In this document: in pieces, positions 14,050 through 20,944 of the stretch | How positions within the stretch are numbered: the stretch's first letter is position 1 | How the letters are laid out: every line of letters begins with the position of its first letter | DNA from: Ministeria vibrans ATCC 50519 | Lineage: Eukaryota > Opisthokonta > Filasterea | Direction of reading: 5' to 3' | Length of the DNA: 21,939 bases | Assembly: GCA_943704425.1 (NCBI GenBank) | Contig: CALSCP010002083.1 | Span: 18,622-40,560, forward strand | Program-made: the position numbers and the translations under genes | Notes under the pieces: model-generated | Database searches by the model: none | The model's input: only the letters and a program-made list of their open reading frames with translations | Told to the model about the DNA's origin: nothing

Positions 14050-17000
14050 ATGACGGACAAAAAATCCAAGTCTAAATCAGCTACAAAGCCCTCCCAAACT
14101 AAGAAGCAGACGAACAAGGTGCTATCAGATGAACAGCTTTTACGGCTTATTAAATCTGATTCACACCTTTACAAACGTGCCATATCTTTAAGTGGTATTG
14201 AGGCAAGTAAGAAAACTAAACAGTTGAAAAAGGATCACGATGCCATACTCAAAGCAGGTGCAGTTAAACGCAAAGCAAAGAAGACTGTTGAAGGACAGCA
14301 ATTGCAGAAGAAACTAAAGAAGTTTGCAAAGCATGAAGACAGCGTTATTAATCCTGTAACTAATAGACCTATTAAGTTAGCTGGAAAGTCATTTGTCACA
14401 CACGGAAAGAAGGGGAATGTTAAATTCACTGAGTACAAATCACCAGCAGGGGGATTCAATCTCGTTAAAGAACACCGTGATCTCCTGAAATGGTTCAAAA
14501 CTAGTAAACATGCATTACCTAAAAATAAAGATATTTTGTCATTATTAGACAGAAAAATCCAAATTGAAGACAAGGATAATGGCACGAATAAGTTCACAGT
14601 CGTTGGTACAATTTCATTCCTTAACAAGCATGGGGTGTTAGATCATACACCGATTAGAGTAGATGACGATAAAATGAAACGCAACATAATCACACTGCCA
14701 AAGGGAATAGATAGAGACACTGCAACCTTATATATTGCATCCAAGGTAGATAAGTACACTAAATTGTACGGTAATGTGCAGAAATTAGACGCTCTAGTTT
14801 TGGATCCTGTTAACACTAAATTAGCTCAACAAAAGATGAAGGGAGTACGCTTTCAATCTAAACTTCTAACTGATGTAAGTGCAGGAGTCTCACAGCGAGA
14901 TGGTTTCTGTACCGTAGACTATCTTTGGCATGAAATGGAGGGTAAACCCAGATTTGCTAAAAGTATGACTTTCAAGAAACTTGTTAGTGAGCTATCAGAG
15001 TTCTGTGATGTAAACGATGGCGTTAGTACAACAGACATAATCAACTGGAAGTTAAAGTATCATAGAAACATAAGTGTGTATGCACTGAACGCAATGAAAG
15101 AAGTGTTTATTAGTAGTCCAGCAGGCTTACATGAGAAGCACACTTTAATCTTAACTTTTATGGTCTCCAATGAGCATTTGTATCCTATAACTAAAGAGAG
15201 TTGCAAGCAGTTCATAGCTAAAGGTAAACGCCTACAAGAGTTTGATGTTAAGATGGAGGAATTCAGGTTTGATATTAAGTTCTCAGGTGAACAGTTTAAC
15301 ATTCTAAATGACGATAATATGGACGAGTTTATTAGAGGAGAAACAGACGGTAAAATATGGATATTAGACGATGAAAATAAATCAAAATTGAACCCTAAGG
15401 ATGACAAAAAGAGCATGGTATCGTTGGCAAACGACTGCATGGTACATACTGATTTCCTTATTGAACATTTTGATATGTGTAGTGCCAGTAAAATTAATGC
15501 TTTTGTGCATCCTACGAGTGGTCAAGTTGTCGTATTAGGCACAGAGTTTGAACGCAGAAGAGAGTTGTGTAAAACATTATTTGACATTTATCAAGTCGAC
15601 TGTTTCAGGTTTATTAACCAGAGCATGTGTCAAATTTCAAGAGATCTTTTCAAGATTGTTACAGGGCATACTCGAACCAGTACTTACACTGAATTGGTTG
15701 GCAAAATATTAGATGATTTCAAGCCTAACGCATTGATTCAAACAATCGAAGAAGGTGACATATCAGAAATGAAAATAGAAGGCTTGGACACAAAGAAAGC
15801 GTACAGTTGGGCTCTGCTTTCAAACACGTTTGATATTCCTATCTTTTCAATCAATAGCACGATTGAGGACTACACTGGGGATAAGATTGTATGTGGACTG
15901 TATTACATTGAAGGTACACAGTTGATTAGGTACTCTAATGGCTCTCATGCCTTGGCCCTAAAACCTGCATTTTACTCTTGGAATTTAGTCCAGTATTTAT
16001 TGGATAATGGACATATTCAAAAGAGTGCTATTAAGTATTGTATCAAGGCTTCATTTTCATTGAAGGCAGACATGTTCAAATCATTTGTAGAATTTTGTTA
16101 CAAACACCTCAAAATACAAGATGGTAAGGATATCGTTAATCTCCTAGTAGGCTGGTACGGTAAATCTGTTAATAAGACATATCACGGATGTGTTACAGAT
16201 AGCGCAGAGACATTATGTTGTCTAATGAGTGATATTTTAGATGCTGGTGATCAGCCTATTATCAACATGTTTGAGCATCTATTTGTTGTTAGAAAAGAAA
16301 TAAGAACCAAGCTTGGAAAGGACAATGTGTCAATATGGAATCATGTAATTAGCGCCGGTATTGCGAACCTATTAGGGCTTTGTGAACGGGTTAAAACAAA
16401 CAACGGTACAATCATCGGTGTCAACACAGACTGTGTATTTTACACCGGTTGTGAACAGATTTCTGATGTACTAAAGATGAAGGAAAAGATGAAGGATGAA
16501 GATGAAGAGGAAGAGGATCATGTGAAGAATATTGGAAAAGCTTCGCCTGAAATATCTCCGCAACCAAAATTGTTCCACGAGTACGAGGCTTGTGACGAAC
16601 TTGATATCACTAAATACACAGTAAGCCAAGGTAACGGAGTGATATACACAGGTCTTGCTGGAAGTGGTAAAACACAGAAATTACTGGACATAATTGCAAC
16701 GCTAAATGATGGAGAATACATGGTATTATCACCAACTAATAAGGCTTGTGTGAACATTAATATTAGAAATGGTAAAGCAATTTGCTCGACACCTAACAGT
16801 TTACTGTTCTTGGCGAAGAGTGACTCAGAGAAAATTAGGATGCTCAATAAGACTGTATTAATAGATGAATTTGCCATGGTGAATGACTACTGGATGAGTC
16901 TATTTTACAGAGCATGGTTAGTGAATAAAAATAAGTTCATTATGTTCGGTGATCCTAACCAGTTACAGGCCGTGGAAGAGGAAATTGAACCTATAAATCA

Positions 17001-18180
17001 TTTGAATTCGGTAGGCGTAAAACAGATGTGTCCGACTGTCATAGAATTACAGTACTTAGAAGTATCTGGACGTTATGATATTGCTCTTAAAATGGCACTA
17101 GATACGTTCCTCGACACCGGGTCTACTTGTGACTTCGTGTTCAAGAAAATAGATATCTCATTGAAAGTCAATATTGTGAGCACTAATGAGAAAAGAAGAG
17201 AGATTACGAAACGGTTATGCAAGACCGGTGACAAGGTGAAATTCTATTATCAAAAAAATTATGAAACTTACAAGGTGGATGAGACGACTCCAATCCTATG
17301 TACAGTAAATAATAAGAAGCTTAATTTGATCTCTAATATGGTGTATAAGATCAATCACATTGATAACCATTTTGTATGTATTAGTGGTAAAATGGTTAAG
17401 GAGTTTAAGATGAGGCGTGATATGTTCGCTAAATCATTCATTCCCAGTTATGCATTTACAGTTCATAAGTCTCAAGGTGATACAATACGAGAACCCTACA
17501 ATATTTGGGAAGCTAAGACTATGTCTAAGAGTCAATTTTATACTGCAGTCAGCCGATCATCTCACTCTAATTTGATCCACTGTAGTGCCTATAATGATAT
17601 TTATAAAGTTGAAAAGAGCGGTCTAATGACCTGCAAAAAACTGGATGCATTTAGTAATGAATACAAGAACGGTAAGATCTACAGAATAGATTTCAGTAAT
17701 GGTAGTCTGTACATAGGAGAGACAATACTGACAGTAGAAGAACGCCTAAAACAGCACCTTAATGATGTTCATGGTACAGTGTACAAGTACATTGAAGCTA
17801 ACCCAGGAATTACATGTACTATTACACAGATAGCTACGACACCTTGTGATGATCATGGAGAGCTCATGAGATATGAAACATATTACATTCAATTACACCA
17901 AAAAGAGCATGGCATTAGGCTTATTAATAAGAAACAATTACACAGAGTTGAAAAGATCAAAGAAGATGAAGTGGATATATCTATTAAGACATCTATTAGT
18001 GACTCACGATTCAACATAAAACATAACGAAGACAAACGTGAATTGGCGATACAGTACAGAGACGAGAATGGTAGTAAGAAATGTATTAAGAAGCGGTACA
18101 AAGTAGGCGGTTTCGAGGATGCTATGACATATATGAAAAACAAAAGAGAAGGCATTTTGATTGATCTGGCAAGTCTCTAA
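14050..18180 (+). CDS. DNA polymerase - SF1 helicase - GIY-YIG nuclease fusion protein
   Basis: This 1376-residue protein joins at least four parts. (1) A Lys-rich N-terminus and a large unassigned region with a conserved-looking QRDGFCTVDYL element (282-292). (2) A divergent polymerase with motif A-like LDTKKAY (D580), a motif B-like LLVGWYGK (698-705) and a motif C-like VNTDCVF (D794; the usual first Asp is Asn). This fits family B or a TVpol-like enzyme. No clear 3'-5' exonuclease motif is seen. (3) A Pif1/RecD-like SF1 helicase: Walker A GLAGSGKT (868-875), Walker B IDEF (938-941), GDPNQLQ (967-973), FTVHKSQGDT (1136-1145) and TAVSRS (1165-1170). (4) A GIY-YIG nuclease: KIYRI (1209-1213), YIGE (1221-1224), R1232, E1276, N1293. 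Residues 1321-1376 repeat the C-terminal domain of the terminal-repeat protein. One continuous frame argues against an assembly join. Confidence 0.85.
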   Translation: MTDKKSKSKSATKPSQTKKQTNKVLSDEQLLRLIKSDSHLYKRAISLSGIEASKKTKQLKKDHDAILKAGAVKRKAKKTVEGQQLQKKLKKFAKHEDSVINPVTNRPIKLAGKSFVTHGKKGNVKFTEYKSPAGGFNLVKEHRDLLKWFKTSKHALPKNKDILSLLDRKIQIEDKDNGTNKFTVVGTISFLNKHGVLDHTPIRVDDDKMKRNIITLPKGIDRDTATLYIASKVDKYTKLYGNVQKLDALVLDPVNTKLAQQKMKGVRFQSKLLTDVSAGVSQRDGFCTVDYLWHEMEGKPRFAKSMTFKKLVSELSEFCDVNDGVSTTDIINWKLKYHRNISVYALNAMKEVFISSPAGLHEKHTLILTFMVSNEHLYPITKESCKQFIAKGKRLQEFDVKMEEFRFDIKFSGEQFNILNDDNMDEFIRGETDGKIWILDDENKSKLNPKDDKKSMVSLANDCMVHTDFLIEHFDMCSASKINAFVHPTSGQVVVLGTEFERRRELCKTLFDIYQVDCFRFINQSMCQISRDLFKIVTGHTRTSTYTELVGKILDDFKPNALIQTIEEGDISEMKIEGLDTKKAYSWALLSNTFDIPIFSINSTIEDYTGDKIVCGLYYIEGTQLIRYSNGSHALALKPAFYSWNLVQYLLDNGHIQKSAIKYCIKASFSLKADMFKSFVEFCYKHLKIQDGKDIVNLLVGWYGKSVNKTYHGCVTDSAETLCCLMSDILDAGDQPIINMFEHLFVVRKEIRTKLGKDNVSIWNHVISAGIANLLGLCERVKTNNGTIIGVNTDCVFYTGCEQISDVLKMKEKMKDEDEEEEDHVKNIGKASPEISPQPKLFHEYEACDELDITKYTVSQGNGVIYTGLAGSGKTQKLLDIIATLNDGEYMVLSPTNKACVNINIRNGKAICSTPNSLLFLAKSDSEKIRMLNKTVLIDEFAMVNDYWMSLFYRAWLVNKNKFIMFGDPNQLQAVEEEIEPINHLNSVGVKQMCPTVIELQYLEVSGRYDIALKMALDTFLDTGSTCDFVFKKIDISLKVNIVSTNEKRREITKRLCKTGDKVKFYYQKNYETYKVDETTPILCTVNNKKLNLISNMVYKINHIDNHFVCISGKMVKEFKMRRDMFAKSFIPSYAFTVHKSQGDTIREPYNIWEAKTMSKSQFYTAVSRSSHSNLIHCSAYNDIYKVEKSGLMTCKKLDAFSNEYKNGKIYRIDFSNGSLYIGETILTVEERLKQHLNDVHGTVYKYIEANPGITCTITQIATTPCDDHGELMRYETYYIQLHQKEHGIRLINKKQLHRVEKIKEDEVDISIKTSISDSRFNIKHNEDKRELAIQYRDENGSKKCIKKRYKVGGFEDAMTYMKNKREGILIDLASL

Positions 18181-18188
18181 AGAGACTT
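18171..18188 (+). terminator. Perfect hairpin spanning the polymerase stop codon
   Basis: The arms AAGTCTCT (18171-18178) and AGAGACTT (18181-18188) are perfectly complementary around two bases. The TAA stop lies at the tip. A shorter hairpin with AGACT/AGTCT arms spans the stop at 20429-20431 in the same way. Possible role in 3'-end formation. Confidence 0.45.
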
Positions 18189-18328
18189 AAGGACGTGTGA
18201 CGTTACTCAACTGTCGGGTGGTGTAAATAACATAATCAGTGGAGATCGCGAGCGAAGCTGGTAGATAGTTGGCGAAATTCCAACAACCGATTCATTAATT
18301 AGAGAACAAAATGTTGTCCAATTATATA
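18189..18328 (+). other. Polymerase-integrase spacer with structured, tRNA-like traces
   Basis: The 140 bp contain TGGTGTAAATAACAT (18219-18233), close to the D-arm of the tRNA genes at 19456-19917. They also hold a 5-bp stem with 7-nt loop, GTTGG-CGAAATT-CCAAC (18268-18284), and a possible TCGG/CCGA closing pair (18214-18217, 18287-18290). The centre cannot be folded into a normal anticodon arm and is about 10 nt too long. It may be a decayed tRNA gene or another structured RNA. The integrase promoter (ATTATATA) ends the spacer. Confidence 0.35.
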
Positions 18329-19417
18329 ATGAGTAACGAGCCTAAACTTCGGCAAATTTGGAGAGTCAGTAACTTTCCTAATAAGCTCAATCTTTACAAA
18401 CTTCAGAAGGAGGCTAATTTGGGATTCACACAGAAGCAGGTAGGAGCGTGGTTAGAGAAGCAAGAAAGTCATCAAACAACTACTGCACCTAAGAAACAGA
18501 AGGTTTTTTCATCTGTAATAGCACCAAAAGTAGGGAGTAACCTTATGCTTGATTTGATCGTGTACGATAGGTACAAGAGCAACGGGTTTCAGTACATATT
18601 GAATGGAATCGATATTAAAAGTCGCAAGGCTTTTGGTATTGCCCTAAAAGACAGAAAAGAAGAGACGTTAATAGAGGCTATGAAGAAGATGTTCAAGCAT
18701 TACAAACATGTATTTCCTGAGCTACAGATGGATAATGAAGGGGCGTTTACAGGAGATGAATTCGGCAAGGAAATGGAGAAATTAGGTGTTAAAACGTTAT
18801 GGTTCTCAGAGGCCGGAGATATACGCAAACAGTCAGTAGTTGAACGCAATAATAGGACAGTAGCAGAAATGTTACAAAGATGGAGACAAGGGTCTGGTAG
18901 GACTGATTGGGAGAATGAATTAGATCATGTATACGAGGTCTACAACAGCACACCACATTCAACTATTAAGGCCAAACCAGATGATGTTTGGAATGGAGAT
19001 GACGTTAATAAGCAGACTATTACTGTTGTTGAACATGACTTCAAAGATGGTGACAAAGTCAGGCTAAAACAACACAAACAGGTGTTTACTAAGGGTGATG
19101 CGTTGAAGTTTAGTAAGGAGCTTTACACAATCAAGAAAAAGGTCGGACAAAAATATGTTTTGCATGATGAAGATGACGATGAGCTCGCACGCCGATATTC
19201 CGGTGATGAAATGCGCAAAGCGAACGAAATTGATGCCAACGAGATAGTAAAGACTAGGTTCAAGGAAAATCAGCAGAAGGAACACGTGAAGACACAAGAT
19301 GAAAGAAAGACTAAAAGAGAGACTAATAAGCTTCAAACAAATGGTCACAGTAAATTCTTAGAAGAGGTTAACAAGGGTCTTGGTAAGAGAGTTCGTAAGC
19401 CCAAAAAGAAAGAATGA
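18329..19417 (+). CDS. Polinton-type rve integrase
   Basis: This 362-residue integrase would join the element's ends to host DNA. The start at 18329 is preferred over an ATG six codons upstream because it follows ATTATATA directly. The N-terminus (LYKLQKEANLGFTQKQVGAWLEKQ) is the short helical domain seen before the core in Polinton integrases, without an HHCC finger. The core has D75 (LMLDLIVYD), D135 (LQMDNEGAF) and E172 (SVVERNNR), with 36 residues between the last two, close to the usual D35E. The C-terminal domain (FKDGDKVRLK, YTIKKKVGQKYVL, ARRYSGDEM) is the SH3-like fold of this family. A Lys/Arg-rich tail (KRVRKPKKK) may be a nuclear localisation signal. All catalytic residues are present. 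Confidence 0.93.
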   Translation: MSNEPKLRQIWRVSNFPNKLNLYKLQKEANLGFTQKQVGAWLEKQESHQTTTAPKKQKVFSSVIAPKVGSNLMLDLIVYDRYKSNGFQYILNGIDIKSRKAFGIALKDRKEETLIEAMKKMFKHYKHVFPELQMDNEGAFTGDEFGKEMEKLGVKTLWFSEAGDIRKQSVVERNNRTVAEMLQRWRQGSGRTDWENELDHVYEVYNSTPHSTIKAKPDDVWNGDDVNKQTITVVEHDFKDGDKVRLKQHKQVFTKGDALKFSKELYTIKKKVGQKYVLHDEDDDELARRYSGDEMRKANEIDANEIVKTRFKENQQKEHVKTQDERKTKRETNKLQTNGHSKFLEEVNKGLGKRVRKPKKKE

Positions 19418-19426
19418 ATTAACAAT

Positions 19427-19436
19427 GGCTTAAAGA
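19427..19436 (+). promoter_or_regulatory. GGCTTAAAGA box before the tRNA cluster
   Basis: An exact copy of the ten-base box, 19 nt before the first tRNA-like gene, followed by CATGACACGTTATATAA. Its presence suggests that the cluster is transcribed with the genes that carry this box, not only from internal tRNA promoters. Confidence 0.5.
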
Positions 19437-19455
19437 CATGACACGTTATATAATT

Positions 19456-19528
19456 GGTTTAGTGGTGTAATTGTTATCATATTCGAGCCTTCGCTCGTGA
19501 GTTCCAGGTTAGATCCCTGGCTAGGCCA
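19456..19528 (+). tRNA. tRNA-like gene, anticodon not assignable
   Basis: The acceptor GGTTTAG pairs with CTAGGCC (with U-G pairs), the D arm GTG...CAT matches its neighbours, and the T stem CCAGG/CCTGG is perfect. Total length is normal. However, the anticodon arm does not form a 5-bp stem with a 7-nt loop; the best fold is CGAG/CTCG with a 6-nt loop CCTTCG. The T loop (TTAGATC) lacks the normal C56. It is either a decayed gene or an atypical RNA. Confidence 0.55.
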
Positions 19529-19529
19529 A

Positions 19530-19601
19530 ACGCTTGTGGTGCAATGGTTAGCATTCTTGTCTTTCACACATGAGATCGGGGTTCAATTCCTCGCAAGCGT
19601 A
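19530..19601 (+). tRNA. tRNA-Glu (anticodon TTC)
   Basis: The acceptor ACGCTTG/CAAGCGT pairs fully. The D arm is GTG-CAATGGTTAG-CAT. The anticodon loop CTTTCAC holds TTC at 19563-19565, in a stem with one T-T mismatch. The T arm is CGGGG-TTCAATT-CCTCG and the discriminator is A. It begins one base after the previous tRNA-like gene. No CCA is encoded. Confidence 0.85.
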
Positions 19602-19603
19602 TT

Positions 19604-19674
19604 GATTCGGTAGTGTAATGGTATCATATCTGTTTGCCAAGCAGATGACCCGGGTTCGATTCCCGGTCGGATCA
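19604..19674 (+). tRNA. tRNA-Gly (anticodon GCC)
   Basis: The acceptor GATTCGG/TCGGATC pairs with G-U contacts. The D arm is GTG-TAATGGTAT-CAT. The anticodon arm TCTGT-TTGCCAA-GCAGA holds GCC at 19636-19638. The T arm is CCGGG-TTCGATT-CCCGG and the discriminator is A, as usual for Gly. All arms fold well, with A box TAGTGTAATGG and B box GGTTCGATTCC. Confidence 0.92.
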
Positions 19675-19675
19675 C

Positions 19676-19747
19676 ACGTTAATAGTGTAATGGTTAGCAT
19701 ACTTGTTTCTCAAACAAGAGATCAAGGTTCGATTCCTTGTTAGCGTA
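19676..19747 (+). tRNA. tRNA-Glu (anticodon CTC)
   Basis: The acceptor ACGTTAA/TTAGCGT pairs with one U-G. The D arm is GTG-TAATGGTTAG-CAT. The anticodon arm CTTGT-TTCTCAA-ACAAG is fully paired with CTC at 19709-19711. The T arm is CAAGG-TTCGATT-CCTTG and the discriminator is A. Confidence 0.92.
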
Positions 19748-19773
19748 TTATCATGTGACTTAATAAGTCGTAT
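19748..19773 (+). other. Spacer hairpin inside the tRNA cluster
   Basis: The only gap of more than two bases in the cluster. It contains GACTTA-A-TAAGTC, extendable to about 10 bp with G-T pairs. It may be a processing or termination element dividing the cluster into groups of four and two. Confidence 0.4.
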
Positions 19774-19845
19774 GATTCGGTGGTGTAATGGTTAGCATCC
19801 TTGTCTGTCTCACAGGGGATCGGGGTTCAATTCCTCGTCGAATCG
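19774..19845 (+). tRNA. tRNA-Asp (anticodon GTC)
   Basis: The acceptor GATTCGG/TCGAATC pairs. The D arm is GTG-TAATGGTTAG-CAT. The anticodon arm CTTGT-CTGTCTC-ACAGG holds GTC at 19807-19809. The T arm is CGGGG-TTCAATT-CCTCG. The discriminator is G, the known identity base for eukaryotic Asp. Position 37 is T, where a purine is usual. Confidence 0.9.
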
Positions 19846-19846
19846 C

Positions 19847-19917
19847 GCGTCAGTGGTGTACTGGTAACATCTCGGATTTCCAATCAGAGGCACTGGGTTC
19901 GATTCCCAGTTGACGTA
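19847..19917 (+). tRNA. tRNA-Gly (anticodon TCC)
   Basis: The acceptor GCGTCAG/TTGACGT pairs with two G-U contacts. The D arm is GTG-TACTGGTAA-CAT. The anticodon arm TCGGA-TTTCCAA-TCAGA has one G-A mismatch and holds TCC at 19879-19881. The T arm is CTGGG-TTCGATT-CCCAG and the discriminator is A. Confidence 0.9.
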
Positions 19918-19931
19918 TTAACAAATGCATT

Positions 19932-19975
19932 AATAAGCGCATGTTAAGGAATTATTATATTGCTTAATAGTATAG
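19932..19975 (+). promoter_or_regulatory. Repeated upstream element, copy 1
   Basis: These 44 bases match 20443-20487 with one gap and three mismatches. Both begin AATAAGCGCAT and end TGCTTAATAGTATAG directly before the ATG. An inverted TTAAG/CTTAA pair could form a stem just upstream of the start. Confidence 0.75.
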
Positions 19976-20431
19976 ATGAACAATTATATTGAGATGACAA
20001 AAGTATCTCCAGGTATTGACGCCTTAATATTCATAGACTACCCAGACCAGGCATTAACAATAGATGACAACTTTGATAAAGAGTGTCTTAATGGCATTGT
20101 AATAGTTGCTGATGATAGTCGACTTACACAAGACGAAAAAAGTGCATTGGAAGGATGTTTAACCTTAGATAATAGTGTAGTAGCTGAAAAAGACTCATGT
20201 TACATATTTATGGTTCCAATACCAGATGAGACAATGAAAAAATTAAACAAATTATTTGAAGTCAGAGTCAAAAAATCCCCTGAAATAAAGGAAAAATGGT
20301 ACAACAGATCACTATCCAACGTTGTAAGTTCGTACATAATACACCACGTAACAAAGGGTATATACATGGATATTTTTTATACAGTTTATCCTGATCCTTT
20401 TCTACATAATGTATTAATAAGAAGACTGTAA
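19976..20431 (+). CDS. Protein of unknown function
   Basis: This 151-residue protein has a mixed alpha/beta composition, no cysteine clusters and no clear membrane segment. The N-terminal half has a beta-strand GIVIVADDSRL, followed after a helix by a second strand SCYIFMVPIPD. A basic helix (about 85-105) and an aromatic C-terminal part follow. The start is supported by the repeated upstream element. The next gene is preceded by almost the same 45 bp, so both are probably expressed together. Location next to the right repeat suggests an accessory, host-facing role. No family recognised. Confidence 0.75.
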   Translation: MNNYIEMTKVSPGIDALIFIDYPDQALTIDDNFDKECLNGIVIVADDSRLTQDEKSALEGCLTLDNSVVAEKDSCYIFMVPIPDETMKKLNKLFEVRVKKSPEIKEKWYNRSLSNVVSSYIIHHVTKGIYMDIFYTVYPDPFLHNVLIRRL

Positions 20432-20437
20432 AAGTCT
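20423..20437 (+). terminator. Hairpin spanning the stop codon
   Basis: AGACT and AGTCT form a 5-bp stem around GTAAA, with the TAA stop in the loop. It resembles the hairpin over the polymerase stop (18171-18188). Confidence 0.35.
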
Positions 20438-20442
20438 AAAAG

Positions 20443-20487
20443 AATAAGCGCATTGTTAAGCAATTATTTTGTTGCTTAATAGTATAG
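20443..20487 (+). promoter_or_regulatory. Repeated upstream element, copy 2
   Basis: The counterpart of 19932-19975. This copy holds a perfect 8-bp inverted repeat, TTAAGCAA and TTGCTTAA, with an 8-nt loop just before AGTATAG and the ATG. Confidence 0.75.
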
Positions 20488-20889
20488 ATGATAACATTTA
20501 TTTCGGGCCCAATAGACATATCACAAAATATGTTCATTGACATGTACAAAGACCGTATTGACCGAGCTGTAGAACGTGGTGATAGTTTCATTGTTTGTGA
20601 TTCAAATGGTGTTGATAATCTAGCTCAAATCTACTTACATAGTGTAGGTCAAGGACATAAAACAACAATCTATCACATAGGCAAAAAGCCCCGTAATAAG
20701 CAAGCAGGAATGAAACTAATAGGAGGATTCAAGGACCATGAATCAAAAGACTCAGCATGTACACTTGCATCTGATTGTGACATCCTATGGTACAGATCTG
20801 TTAAACAGCAAAAGGAACTATTTGGCAATAAGTATATTGATCGTATTAGCGGAACACAAAAGAATGAATTACGGAGGTTAAGTATTTAA
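20488..20889 (+). CDS. SLOG-like (Rossmann-type) protein
   Basis: This 133-residue protein starts with a strand and loop MITFISGPIDIS. A helix follows, then the strand DSFIVCDSNGVDNLAQIYL. The GVDNLA element matches the G-x-D-x-x-A pattern of SLOG/LOG-type nucleotide-binding folds (as in DUF2493-like proteins and nucleoside deoxyribosyltransferases). Next are the strand TTIYHIG and the segment ASDCDILWYRS, as in the last strand of that fold. Length fits a single such domain. Possible roles are nucleotide or nucleotide-signal binding or cleavage, relevant to host defence or nucleotide metabolism. The exact activity cannot be read from sequence. The start follows AGTATAG in a repeated upstream element. 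Confidence 0.65.
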   Translation: MITFISGPIDISQNMFIDMYKDRIDRAVERGDSFIVCDSNGVDNLAQIYLHSVGQGHKTTIYHIGKKPRNKQAGMKLIGGFKDHESKDSACTLASDCDILWYRSVKQQKELFGNKYIDRISGTQKNELRRLSI

Positions 20890-20936
20890 AACGAATAAAA
20901 AAGGGCTTAAAGACATGCTTATTTAATAGCTTAATA
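20889..20936 (+). promoter_or_regulatory. Inner inverted repeat / promoter, right copy
   Basis: This is 48 bp identical to the reverse complement of 974-1021. It begins in the stop codon of the previous gene, contains GGCTTAAAGA (20904-20913) 31 nt before the ATG at 20945, and runs into TATA-like bases. Confidence 0.85.
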
Positions 20937-20944
20937 TTATAATA

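Noticed and set aside
18249-18257. Nine bases complementary to the anticodon region of the first tRNA-like gene (19489-19497)
   Set aside because: A match of this length in two GC-rich spots can be chance, and no wider pairing or plausible mechanism is seen.
18230-18292. Hammerhead-type ribozyme in the polymerase-integrase spacer, prompted by GAAA next to a stem
   Set aside because: The conserved CUGAUGA core is absent and the three stems cannot be drawn.
18311-18328. An upstream ATG for the integrase giving six more residues
   Set aside because: The second ATG follows ATTATATA directly, as elsewhere in the window. The first has no such box. The difference does not affect any domain.
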